64,000 bases of DNA from JAIBDK01 sp965261915 (GTDB lineage: Bacteria > Pseudomonadota > Gammaproteobacteria > Arenicellales > Poriferihabitantaceae), in the NCBI GenBank assembly GCA_965261915.1, contig CBDHDW010000013.1, positions 682,001 to 746,000 of the forward strand. The letters are read 5' to 3'. Shown one piece after another: positions 8,966 to 16,744 of the stretch. The position numbers and the translations under genes were made by a program. Each line of letters starts with the position of its first letter. Position 1 is the first letter of the stretch. The notes under the pieces are model-generated. The model did no database searches. It saw nothing but the letters and a program-made list of their open reading frames with translations, and was not told the origin of the DNA.

Positions 8966-9090
8966 CACCATGAAAGCATTGACAGCGCTACATTTGAAGA
9001 CCACAATACGGCGGTTTTTCAAGCGCTGAATTTCGCTTTTGTCGAAGCTTGATTTAAAATTTTACGTTTTTGTTTATTTATTTTTTTCTC

Positions 9091-9119
9091 TTGGCATAAA
9101 TTGAAAAAAACCATATTTA
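9091..9119 (+). promoter_or_regulatory. Possible sigma-70 promoter for tRNA-Gln/prs
   Basis: TTGGCA (9091-9096) and TATTTA (9114-9119) are separated by 17 bases in an AT-rich stretch just upstream of the tRNA gene. A second candidate uses TTGAAA at 9101. No other promoter-like pair stands out between the IS1380 element and the tRNA. Confidence 0.35.
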
Positions 9120-9149
9120 TTGAAATTATTCACTAATTGAAAGCACTGT

Positions 9150-9226
9150 TGGGGTGTAGCCAAGTGGCCTAAGGCACCAGGTTTTGATCCTGGCATTCGG
9201 AGGTTCGAATCCTCCCACCCCAGCCA
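9150..9226 (+). tRNA. tRNA-Gln (anticodon TTG)
   Basis: It folds as a full cloverleaf. The acceptor pairs TGGGGTG with CACCCCA, the anticodon stem is CCAGG/CCTGG with loop TTTTGAT, the T-arm is GGAGG-TTCGAAT-CCTCC, and CCA is encoded. The anticodon TTG reads CAA and CAG glutamine codons. Its place directly upstream of prs is a conserved gammaproteobacterial arrangement. The ispE gene that usually precedes it is absent here, and the sequence upstream has been replaced or interrupted by ISs. Confidence 0.97.
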
Positions 9227-9272
9227 TACTCTAAAACTGACGAAAAACCGATAAAACCCTCGATAAAACCCT

Positions 9273-10226
9273 ATGGTATCTCCCGAAAATCTTGCAATTT
9301 TCTCCGGTAATGCAAATCCGGAGCTTGCTGTGGAAGTTGTCCAGACTCTGGGACTACCCATGGGCAAAGCAATGGTCGGAAGGTTTAGCGATGGCGAAAT
9401 AAATGTAGAAGTAATGGAAAATGTCCGCGGAAGAGACGTTTTCATCATTCAGCCCACATGCGCTCCCAGCAACGACAATTTGATGGAGTTGCTGGTGATG
9501 ATAGATGCGATCAAACGATCATCAGCAGGCAGAATTACCGCGGTCATCCCTTACTTCGGTTACGCCAGGCAGGATCGAAGACCAAGAACTGCACGTGTTG
9601 CAATATCTGCAAAATTAGTCGCCGAAATGATCAGCATTGCAGGGGCCGACCGAGTCTTGACGATGGACCTCCACGCAGATCAAATTCAGGGTTTCTTCGA
9701 TATCCCAACCGACAACATTTACGGCTCTCCGGTAATGATGAGTGAATTATGGAGAAAACAACTCCCCAATCCCATTATTGTTTCCCCGGATGTCGGGGGT
9801 GTCGTTAGGGCACGGGCCATGGCTAAACAACTGGAAACGGATCTTGCCATTATTGACAAGCGGAGACCCAAGGCTAACGAAGCCAAGGTCATGCATATTA
9901 TCGGTGATGTAAGCGACAGATCATGTATCCTGATTGACGACATGGTCGATACCGCAAATACATTGTGTGAAGCAGCTCGAGCGCTAAAAGAACACGGCGC
10001 CATCAAGGTCTTGGCAAGCTGCACCCACCCGGTTTTATCCGGTCCGGCAATCGGTCGGATCACCGAATCCGAAATTGACGAACTTTTAGTCACTAACTCA
10101 ATTCCATTGAGTGAAGCGGCTCGAAACTGCGAAAAAATCAGCCAGCTTAGTGTTGCTGAATTACTTGCAGAATCCATACGAAGAATTGCCACAGGTGATT
10201 CCATTAGCAACCTGTTTATAGATTAG
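9273..10226 (+). CDS. prs: Ribose-phosphate pyrophosphokinase
   Basis: A 317-residue class I PRPP synthetase that transfers pyrophosphate from ATP to ribose 5-phosphate, feeding purine, pyrimidine, histidine and NAD synthesis. Diagnostic segments are FSDGEINVE, RQDRRPRTARVAISAKL (ATP-binding flexible loop), the metal-binding MDLHADQIQGFF and the PRPP-binding VLIDDMVDTANT-type loop (here CILIDDMVDTANTL). Full length and intact. It is likely cotranscribed with the upstream tRNA-Gln and with rplY. Confidence 0.97.
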   Translation: MVSPENLAIFSGNANPELAVEVVQTLGLPMGKAMVGRFSDGEINVEVMENVRGRDVFIIQPTCAPSNDNLMELLVMIDAIKRSSAGRITAVIPYFGYARQDRRPRTARVAISAKLVAEMISIAGADRVLTMDLHADQIQGFFDIPTDNIYGSPVMMSELWRKQLPNPIIVSPDVGGVVRARAMAKQLETDLAIIDKRRPKANEAKVMHIIGDVSDRSCILIDDMVDTANTLCEAARALKEHGAIKVLASCTHPVLSGPAIGRITESEIDELLVTNSIPLSEAARNCEKISQLSVAELLAESIRRIATGDSISNLFID

Positions 10227-10248
10227 AGATTTAAGGTAGAGAAGAGAA

Positions 10249-10932
10249 ATGGCAAAACAATTTGAATTAATAGCAAGGGTACGCGCTCGATCGGGCACGA
10301 ATCTGGTAAGACGACTTCGCCGTGAAGGCGATGTCCCGGCGGTGCTTTACGGAGGCGATAAAGAGAATATCAGTATCGCCATCAACCATGATGTGTTGTA
10401 TCACAGCCTCGAAAAGGAAGAGTTTCATTCAGCCATTATTGTCATCAACACCGATGGTAAAAAAGAGCAGGCGATTTTACGTGACGTTCAGAGACACCCG
10501 CATAAAATCAATATTCTTCATGCGGATTTCCAACGTGTCGACGACAAAAAAGTATTGACCATGACGATGCCTATTCACTTCATTGACGAAGAAGAGTGCA
10601 TCGGAGTGAAAACAGGTGGAGGTGTCCTTAGTCACCTTATCAACAACATCGAAATCTCATGCTTGCCAAAGGATCTTCCCGAAAGCATCGAATTGAACGT
10701 GCGAGACCTTGAGCTTAACGAATCACTGCATTTGTCAGACATTCAATTGCCGGAAGGTGTGAATATCACTGCATTAATGCACGATGACGAAAATGAGCAT
10801 GACTTCGCCGTTGTTTCAGTATTACCGCCACGAGTTGAAGCAGAATCAGAGGATGCAGAAGTCGAAACAGAATACACTGCGAAAGCGACTGACTCTGATG
10901 ATGAAGCTGAGCCTGCTGCGGAAGACGCATAA
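10249..10932 (+). CDS. rplY: 50S ribosomal protein L25/Ctc
   Basis: A 227-residue L25 protein of the longer CTC type. The N-terminal 5S-rRNA-binding domain (SGTNLVRRLRREGDVPAVLYG) is followed by the second beta domain (PIHFIDEEECIGVKTGGGVL) and an acidic, low-complexity tail rich in Glu and Ala. Its position between prs and pth is conserved. A ribosome site AGGTAGAGAAG precedes the ATG. Confidence 0.95.
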   Translation: MAKQFELIARVRARSGTNLVRRLRREGDVPAVLYGGDKENISIAINHDVLYHSLEKEEFHSAIIVINTDGKKEQAILRDVQRHPHKINILHADFQRVDDKKVLTMTMPIHFIDEEECIGVKTGGGVLSHLINNIEISCLPKDLPESIELNVRDLELNESLHLSDIQLPEGVNITALMHDDENEHDFAVVSVLPPRVEAESEDAEVETEYTAKATDSDDEAEPAAEDA

Positions 10933-10988
10933 GCGACAATTCATAACTTAAACAGGTTGCTTTCATAGCGATACCGGGCAGCTGAAAA

Positions 10989-11567
10989 TTGAACCAAGCC
11001 GGCATAAGCCTTATCGCTGGGTTAGGGAATCCTGGTAATAAATACACCGAAACCCGACATAACGTCGGGTTTCAGTTTATTGAGCAACTGCAACTGCAGC
11101 ATCAGATCAGTTTTGGCGTTGAAAAAAAATTCAAAGCTGAAACGGGGCAATTCAACTACAACAATCAACTGGTTCGCGTTGTCGTTCCGAATACTTTTAT
11201 GAATCTAAGCGGCCAGTCCCTCGCACCGATGGCTTCGTTTTATAGAATCTCACCTGCGAACATTCTCGTCGTGCACGACGATCTCGAACTGGATGCGGGG
11301 AGCATAAAAGTTAAACTGGGCGGCGGCCATTCCGGACACAATGGCTTGCGCGATATTTGTTCCAGACTGGGCTCAAAAGAATTCGTTCGATTGAGAATCG
11401 GTGTCGGCCGGCCCAGTGCGGCATCCGATGTTTCAAACTATGTCCTCAAGCGACCATCGAGAGATGATCAATCTAAAATCCAGGCGGCGATAGAACTTGG
11501 GTTGAGTGCTCTACCATCCATAATGGAAGGGAATTTTGATCGGGCGACGGAAATTCTTGAGAAATAA
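10989..11567 (+). CDS. pth: Peptidyl-tRNA hydrolase
   Basis: A 192-residue enzyme that recycles peptidyl-tRNA released from stalled ribosomes. It shows the family motifs GLGNPGNKYTETRHNVGF with the catalytic His, PNTFMNLSG, VVHDDLELDAG with the catalytic Asp, and GGGHSGHNGLRDI. The start is a TTG (NQAGISLI). Order rplY-pth-ychF is standard. Confidence 0.96.
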   Translation: MNQAGISLIAGLGNPGNKYTETRHNVGFQFIEQLQLQHQISFGVEKKFKAETGQFNYNNQLVRVVVPNTFMNLSGQSLAPMASFYRISPANILVVHDDLELDAGSIKVKLGGGHSGHNGLRDICSRLGSKEFVRLRIGVGRPSAASDVSNYVLKRPSRDDQSKIQAAIELGLSALPSIMEGNFDRATEILEK

Positions 11568-11598
11568 CAAAACCAAACAAAATCAGAAGTAAAAAAAT

Positions 11599-12693
11599 AT
11601 GGGAATAAAATGCGGCATAGTAGGCCTGCCCAATGTCGGAAAATCCACACTCTTTAACGCGCTAACCCGATCCAGTCAGGCGCAGGCTGAAAACTATGCT
11701 TTTTGTACGATTGAGCCCAATCTAGGCATGGTCGAAGTTCCGGATCCAAGACTTGAAGCTATCATCAGCATTGTTTCACCGCAAAAATCAATTCCGGCTA
11801 CTGTGGAATTCGTTGATATCGCCGGATTGGTTGCGGGAGCATCCAGGGGAGAAGGCCTTGGGAACAAGTTCCTGTCCCACATTCGGGAGGTCGACGCCAT
11901 CGCTCACGTTGTACGGGCTTTCGACGACGACAACATCATGCACGTTGCCGATAAGATTGATCCGCAATCAGATATGGAGGTCATTAACACAGAGCTCATA
12001 CTTGCAGATATGGAGACGACAGAAAAAGCCATTTTGCGTGCACAAAAAGCAGGGAAATCTGGAGACAAAGCACAAATTGATCTGCTAGAACTACTCAATC
12101 GTGTGAAATCGCATCTTGATGAAGGGAATTCGTTACGCGCAATGAATCTGGATTTGGAAGAAAGAGCCCTAATAAAGCCGCTTTGCTTTCTAACCATAAA
12201 ACCGACTTTGTATATCGCCAATGTGGCGGACGACGGCTTTTCTGACAATCCCTATTTGCAAAACATTGAAGCCATTGCCGAACAGGAAAATTCTGATATC
12301 GTGGTTATATGCGCGTCAATGGAACAGGAGATTTCAGAGCTGAACGAGGAAGATGCGGCGTTATTTCTCGAAGAAATGGGGTTATCAGAACCTGGTTTAC
12401 ACCGTGTTATTCGAGCTGGATACCACCTGCTGGAGCTGCAGACCTACTTCACCGCCGGACCAAAAGAGGCTCGTGCCTGGACGACGAAAATTGGTGCTAC
12501 AGCTCCGCAGGCTGCGGCGGTAATTCACACCGATTTTGAACGCGGGTTTATCTGTGCTGAAACCATTGCCTATGAAGACTATCTACAGCACCAGGGTGAA
12601 AGCGGCGCTAAAGAGGCAGGGAAATGGCGCCAGGAAGGCAAGGAGTATATTGTTCAGGACGGCGATGTCGTCCATTTCAGATTTAACGTGTGA
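11599..12693 (+). CDS. ychF: Redox-regulated ATPase/ribosome-binding protein YchF
   Basis: A 364-residue Obg-like P-loop NTPase of the YchF/OLA1 family. Walker A is GLPNVGKSTLFNAL near residue 8, G3 is DIAGLVAGAS near residue 75, and a coiled-coil and a C-terminal TGS domain follow. Family members prefer ATP over GTP and bind ribosomes. The TGA overlaps the GTG of the next gene by four bases, coupling ychF to the VWA gene, which is not a usual arrangement. Confidence 0.96.
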   Translation: MGIKCGIVGLPNVGKSTLFNALTRSSQAQAENYAFCTIEPNLGMVEVPDPRLEAIISIVSPQKSIPATVEFVDIAGLVAGASRGEGLGNKFLSHIREVDAIAHVVRAFDDDNIMHVADKIDPQSDMEVINTELILADMETTEKAILRAQKAGKSGDKAQIDLLELLNRVKSHLDEGNSLRAMNLDLEERALIKPLCFLTIKPTLYIANVADDGFSDNPYLQNIEAIAEQENSDIVVICASMEQEISELNEEDAALFLEEMGLSEPGLHRVIRAGYHLLELQTYFTAGPKEARAWTTKIGATAPQAAAVIHTDFERGFICAETIAYEDYLQHQGESGAKEAGKWRQEGKEYIVQDGDVVHFRFNV

Positions 12694-14822
12694 CCAATTC
12701 ACAACCTCAATCGCTTTCTCAACAGCAACTTGAATCCGTACTGGACGAGTATCTCGATCCGGTTTTATCAAGCAGACGAACATCCGAAGAGCCTGCAGCA
12801 GAACTAGCTTCTTTACCCCTGGAAGAACAGGAATTTTCACTGCATTGGACTAATGTTATTCGTAAATCCAATGCTGAAATGGCATTCCAGTTTGTAAGTT
12901 TAGCATCAAAGGCGCTCAAAGCAATCGGCACGGAAGGTGCGCGTCAATGGTTATTACATGCCATGGACATATACGACAAGGAAGGATTGTATCCCGGTAG
13001 TGCTGCCCTCCATAATCTGGAGGAATTTGGCGGAGAATATCGCCTTAGCCATATAACCGTTACGCTTGAGCAAGTCCGAAACGTTGTTGAAACGATTATT
13101 CGCGGTTTGGCCGGCAGGAAACTAAAAATTCAATCCGGTAAATCAACCTATACCGATACCGAAAATATTTATCTCCCTGCCTCAATTAATCGATTTAACG
13201 ACCCGGATCTCAATTACCAGCTGTATAAAATACTGGCGGTACATTTATGGGCGCAGACCTGGTTCGGCACGTTTAAACGTTCTGCCCCGGATTCTCCGTT
13301 TGTTCGCGAGCTGCTGGAAGAATTTGATGAAAATGGAAAGGCCGTCAAACTGTTTAATTTGCTCGAAACTTTTAGGTTAAATGCCTGCATAAAACGCGAG
13401 TTACCTGGACTGGCTCGGGAGATGTATGGTTTACACCCTACGCCTGAGATTCACGATGCAACCTGGAAATTCGCAATAGAAAAACTTGAATCAAGCGCGG
13501 CCACAGTCGTAACAACACTGGATATGACAACTCGGCTATACAGATTGCAAATGCCCTGGCCCGATCCATTTTTATATCAGGGTGATATGAATCTTGACGC
13601 AGCGGAGATCGCTATGGAGCATAGAGTCGATGCCGAAAAAGACAATTTCCAAAACACTTTGGCCGAACTGGTTGAATCGCTCCTGAAAGACCGGTCAATA
13701 AAGAGTGACAACCTTGACGAAGGTGAACTGGATTTACAAGCACTACTCAATGAATCCGGACAGCCCGAATTGACTCTGGATGGAGAGGCTGTGGCGCTGA
13801 CAGATGATATGAAAGCGTTGTTGTCTTCAATCTTGCAGGATTTCGATGAGGTTCCCGACGATTGGTTGACCCCGGCAAACGAAGGGGCTGATGAAATGAA
13901 CTCCGAAGAGACCAATAACAGTTCGAACCGGAAAGAAAACGAGCATATCGATGGTGCGCTTTTGTATGACGAGTGGGACTTTAGGCGTCAAACCTATCGC
14001 AAAAATTGGTGCGTGCTTCGAGAGCTGTCGAGCCACCCCAGTTATGACGATTTCACTGACAGGACACTGGATCGTTACGCGCATCTGGTGGGAGAAATTC
14101 GAAAACACTTTGAAGCACTGCGTGGCGAAGACAAGGTTTTGAAGTCCCAGCCAGTGGGTGACGATATCGATATTGATGCCCTGGTTACAGCTCATGCCGA
14201 TATGCTAACCGGCGTGGAAATGAGCAACCGGGTTTATACCCGGATGCGCAAGCAAGAAAGAGATTTAGCTGTTGTTTTCATGGTCGACGTTAGCGGGTCT
14301 ACCAAGGGCTGGATAAATGATGCTGAGCGCGAAAGCCTGGTACTTCTTTGTCAGGCGTTGGAAATTCTGGGCGATCAATACGCCATTTATGGCTTTTCCG
14401 GAATGACCAGAAATCGTTGCGAAATCTACAAAATCAAATCTTTCGATGAGCCCTACGACACCGAAGTACGAGCGCGTATTAGCGGACTGCGCCCACAGGA
14501 CTATACTCGCATGGGTGTGGTCATTCGGCATCTCAGTAGATTACTAAACGACGTTGAAGCACGCACGAGAATCCTGATTACGTTGTCGGACGGAAAGCCG
14601 GATGACTACGATGGGTACCGGGGAGATTACGGTATCGAAGATACTCGGCAGGCATTACTCGAAGCCCGACACAGCGGGATTCATCCGTTTTGCATCACCA
14701 TTGACACCGAGGCCGAAGATTACCTGCCCCACATGTACGGCCATGCGAGCTACGTTGTTGTAGACGAAGTTAAAAAACTGCCGCTCAAGGTCGCTGATAT
14801 TTACAGGAAGCTTACGACTTAA
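12690..14822 (+). CDS. NorD/CbbO-type von Willebrand factor A protein
   Basis: A 710-residue protein with a long N-terminal helical region and a C-terminal VWA domain with a complete MIDAS metal site: DVSGS near residue 532, the TRMG threonine, and SDGKPDDYDGYRGDYG near residue 635. The ending HPFCITIDTEAEDYLPHMYG is typical of NorD and CbbO. Those proteins work with a MoxR-type AAA+ ATPase (NorQ or CbbQ) to activate nitric oxide reductase or Rubisco. No such ATPase, Rubisco or nor gene is in this window, so the client is unknown. The GTG start overlaps ychF. The last about 50 codons are duplicated at 18453. Confidence 0.85.
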   Translation: MTNSQPQSLSQQQLESVLDEYLDPVLSSRRTSEEPAAELASLPLEEQEFSLHWTNVIRKSNAEMAFQFVSLASKALKAIGTEGARQWLLHAMDIYDKEGLYPGSAALHNLEEFGGEYRLSHITVTLEQVRNVVETIIRGLAGRKLKIQSGKSTYTDTENIYLPASINRFNDPDLNYQLYKILAVHLWAQTWFGTFKRSAPDSPFVRELLEEFDENGKAVKLFNLLETFRLNACIKRELPGLAREMYGLHPTPEIHDATWKFAIEKLESSAATVVTTLDMTTRLYRLQMPWPDPFLYQGDMNLDAAEIAMEHRVDAEKDNFQNTLAELVESLLKDRSIKSDNLDEGELDLQALLNESGQPELTLDGEAVALTDDMKALLSSILQDFDEVPDDWLTPANEGADEMNSEETNNSSNRKENEHIDGALLYDEWDFRRQTYRKNWCVLRELSSHPSYDDFTDRTLDRYAHLVGEIRKHFEALRGEDKVLKSQPVGDDIDIDALVTAHADMLTGVEMSNRVYTRMRKQERDLAVVFMVDVSGSTKGWINDAERESLVLLCQALEILGDQYAIYGFSGMTRNRCEIYKIKSFDEPYDTEVRARISGLRPQDYTRMGVVIRHLSRLLNDVEARTRILITLSDGKPDDYDGYRGDYGIEDTRQALLEARHSGIHPFCITIDTEAEDYLPHMYGHASYVVVDEVKKLPLKVADIYRKLTT

Positions 14823-15003
14823 ATCTGCGCACAATCTTATGGACTTCCATAATAATTCTTAATTAACTTCTCGGTGAGTTTGCACTAGTATTCAGCGAGA
14901 ACATAACCCTCATACATTAATATGCGCACTGTACCCAAACTAACGCTAAACGAAGCGAACGCCATCATCCAGGCCTGTGTTGAGAAGGCTGAAGCAATGG
15001 GCC
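14666..15003 (+). repeat. 338-bp segment duplicated at 18453-18790 (original copy)
   Basis: The 3' end of the NorD-like gene, the intergenic spacer and the first 27 codons of the GlcG-like gene recur 3787 bp downstream. I could see two mismatches. This copy lies in two intact genes, so it is the source. Confidence 0.95.
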
Positions 15004-15347
15004 TCGACATGGATATCGCCGTAACCGACGACGGCGGTCATTTAATCGCGTTTCAGAGAATGAACGACGCCAGAGTAACGAGTATAAACATCGCGATTGA
15101 CAAAGCCTTCACTGCGTCTGGTGCGAGAAAATCAACTCGCGAATACGGTGATGCCGCACAACCTGGAAAACCCGCCTACGGCATAAACAGTGCATTACAA
15201 GGCCGAATTATATTGCTCGCCGGCGGCTTACCATTATTCTCGAATGACACCATCGTCGGCGGGGTCGGATGTAGTTCAGGAACGCCAGATCAAGACGAAG
15301 AGGTAGCACAAGCGGGAGTTGACCTGTTTCTCAGTACAATAGCTTAA
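14922..15347 (+). CDS. GlcG/HbpS-like (DUF336) protein
   Basis: A 141-residue single-domain protein of the GlcG/HbpS family (PF03928). It shows TLNEANAIIQACVEKAE, AVTDDGGHLIAFQRMNDA, AIDKAFTA and the C-terminal GGVGCSSGTPDQDEEVA. Family members bind haem or cobalamin-like ligands, or occur in glycolate and propanediol clusters. No fixed reaction can be assigned. It follows the NorD-like gene by 99 bases. Its 5' end is included in the 338-bp duplication. Confidence 0.85.
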   Translation: MRTVPKLTLNEANAIIQACVEKAEAMGLDMDIAVTDDGGHLIAFQRMNDARVTSINIAIDKAFTASGARKSTREYGDAAQPGKPAYGINSALQGRIILLAGGLPLFSNDTIVGGVGCSSGTPDQDEEVAQAGVDLFLSTIA

Positions 15348-15441
15348 CAATCAGTCAAAAATTCATCCCCAGGGAAAGAATATCGCGAATGTTAAAGTGA
15401 ACACCGCTACCGAAATCGCATGGAAGTTGAATATATCCTTT

Positions 15442-16052
15442 GGGGCTACCCCAGATAACGACCTTAGGTGACATCTACCCCACTGCCTTAGCGGTAGTCA
15501 TTGAGCTGACGGGTCACTGTCATTAAATCGCCACTCACATTCCTTCAGATATAACCCAAACTGAACCTTCGGAACACCCTTGAATTTGCGCCGGTGGCGC
15601 TTCGCCCACATCGAGCACGTTATCGCCTCTCCAGCAGTCGGAGCAGACGATACTGTCGGGGATGATCGGGATCAGAATGGCCACGCGTCCGAAATAATCC
15701 TGTTGTAAACCTTCCCGCCCCTGTTTAATAAGCCAGACACCGGAACTTTGCCCGCAGAGCGCCTCTTCCGCACTTGCCCTTGCGTTTGCCACCGGAACCG
15801 CTTTCGTCCACTTCGATCTCGCCGCCAAACATGGCTTCGGAGCAGGCCGCCAACTCACCGCCGATCATTTCACCCAAACGCAGCAAGAAATACGCGCCAG
15901 TCTTGCGCTTCACACCACACAAACCGGCCGCAGTGCTGGCTGTCGATCCCGAGATAAAATGCGCGCTCAGGCGGGCTTGCCTGTAATGGCTTAAACGACT
16001 CTTTCGCAGGTTTCCCATGATAGCCCTTTTTTAGGTTATCTGGGGCAGCCCC
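15442..16052 (-). mobile_element. Decayed IS1595-family element
   Basis: Terminal repeats GGGGCTACCCCAGATAAC (15442) and the complement of GGGGCTGCCCCAGATAACCT (ending 16052) bound a 611-bp remnant on the minus strand. The transposase begins at 16018 (MGNLRKSRLSHYRQ) and continues through MFGGEIEVDESGSGGKRKGK. It shifts frame after about 90 codons and resumes as IPDSIVCSDCWRGDNVLDV in another frame (about 15700-15590), after which it is lost. It lacks flanking duplications. It forms the left, inverted partner of the fragment at 18210-18452 around glnK-amtB. Confidence 0.85.
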
Positions 16053-16114
16053 ATCGAAAATTCCGCAGGGATGCATTTGTAGCATGTAATTGGATTGGCT
16101 CATACAGCGGTACT

Positions 16115-16131
16115 TGCACAAATAAAGTGCA
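16115..16131 (+). promoter_or_regulatory. NtrC-like enhancer site 1
   Basis: A perfect palindrome TGCAC-N7-GTGCA of 17 bp matches the nitrogen regulator NtrC consensus architecture. It lies upstream of the sigma-54 promoter of glnK-amtB. Confidence 0.68.
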
Positions 16132-16145
16132 TGATTGTGCTGATA

Positions 16146-16162
16146 CGCGCTATTGTGGTGCA
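16146..16162 (+). promoter_or_regulatory. NtrC-like enhancer site 2 (weaker)
   Basis: CGCGC-N7-GTGCA has one perfect half-site and one half-site with two mismatches. Its centre is 31 bp from that of site 1, about three helical turns, the spacing that favours cooperative NtrC binding. It ends one base before the MITE-like repeat. Confidence 0.5.
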
Positions 16163-16163
16163 T

Positions 16164-16285
16164 ATGAGACTGTGCAAGAAACCAACATTTGTCATTCCTG
16201 CTAAAGCAAGAATTTAGTAAAACGGCCAAACCCGCAGGGTTTTCCACAGGTAATGCGGCCAGCGAGGGCTTTTGCACAGTCTCAT
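16164..16285. repeat. 122-bp MITE-like element with 14-bp perfect terminal inverted repeats
   Basis: ATGAGACTGTGCAA (16164-16177) is inverted at 16272-16285. The interior contains the GTCATTCCTGC...AAGCA and AACCCGCAGGGTTTTCCAC modules that recur near 61.2 and 61.5 kb. It encodes nothing and lies between the NtrC-like sites and the sigma-54 promoter. Confidence 0.75.
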
Positions 16286-16303
16286 GCGCTTATGTCAACA
16301 AAG

Positions 16304-16320
16304 TTGGCACGAATTTTGCT
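16304..16320 (+). promoter_or_regulatory. Sigma-54 (-24/-12) promoter of glnK-amtB
   Basis: TTGGCACGAATTTTGCT is a full match to the RpoN consensus, with the invariant GG (16306-16307) and GC (16318-16319) ten bases apart. A start near 16331 would leave a leader of about 64 bases before glnK. The pairing with upstream NtrC-like palindromes indicates nitrogen-limitation control. Confidence 0.88.
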
Positions 16321-16394
16321 TGTACTTAACTACATGTTTCCGCATTCAATCATAAGTTGTGGAAATCCTTTATAACATAAGCTACGAGGTCACC

Positions 16395-16733
16395 ATGAAA
16401 TTAGTTATGGCTATTATTAAACCGTTCAAACTAGATGTAGTGCGCGATGCGCTGACGACAATCGGTGTGGATGGGTTGACGGTTACGGAGGTAAAAGGCT
16501 ATGGACGCCAAAAAGGGCATACCGAGATTTATCGTGGGGCAGAATATGCGGTTTCGTTTCTCCCCAAGATTAAAATTGAAGTTGCGGTTAAGGCGGATAT
16601 GTCAGAGTATGTGGTTGAGACCATCGCCGATGCCGCCAAGAGCGGCAAGATAGGTGATGGCAAAATTTTTGTCTATGATTTGAACAGTGTTACCCGTATT
16701 CGCACTGGCGAATGCGATGATAATGCCATTTAG
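16395..16733 (+). CDS. glnK: Nitrogen regulatory protein P-II
   Basis: A 112-residue P-II signal protein. The ATG at 16395 (MKLVMAIIKPFKLD) has an ACGAGG ribosome site and is the family start. An upstream in-frame ATG adds an unconserved extension. The T-loop GRQKGHTEIYRGAEY contains the uridylylatable Tyr51, and the C-terminal GKIGDGKIFVYDL and RIRTGE segments are intact. P-II trimers sense 2-oxoglutarate, ATP and ADP, and GlnK plugs the AmtB channel. Linkage to amtB 11 bases downstream supports the glnK assignment over glnB. Confidence 0.95.
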   Translation: MKLVMAIIKPFKLDVVRDALTTIGVDGLTVTEVKGYGRQKGHTEIYRGAEYAVSFLPKIKIEVAVKADMSEYVVETIADAAKSGKIGDGKIFVYDLNSVTRIRTGECDDNAI

Positions 16734-16744
16734 GAGGCCAATTA

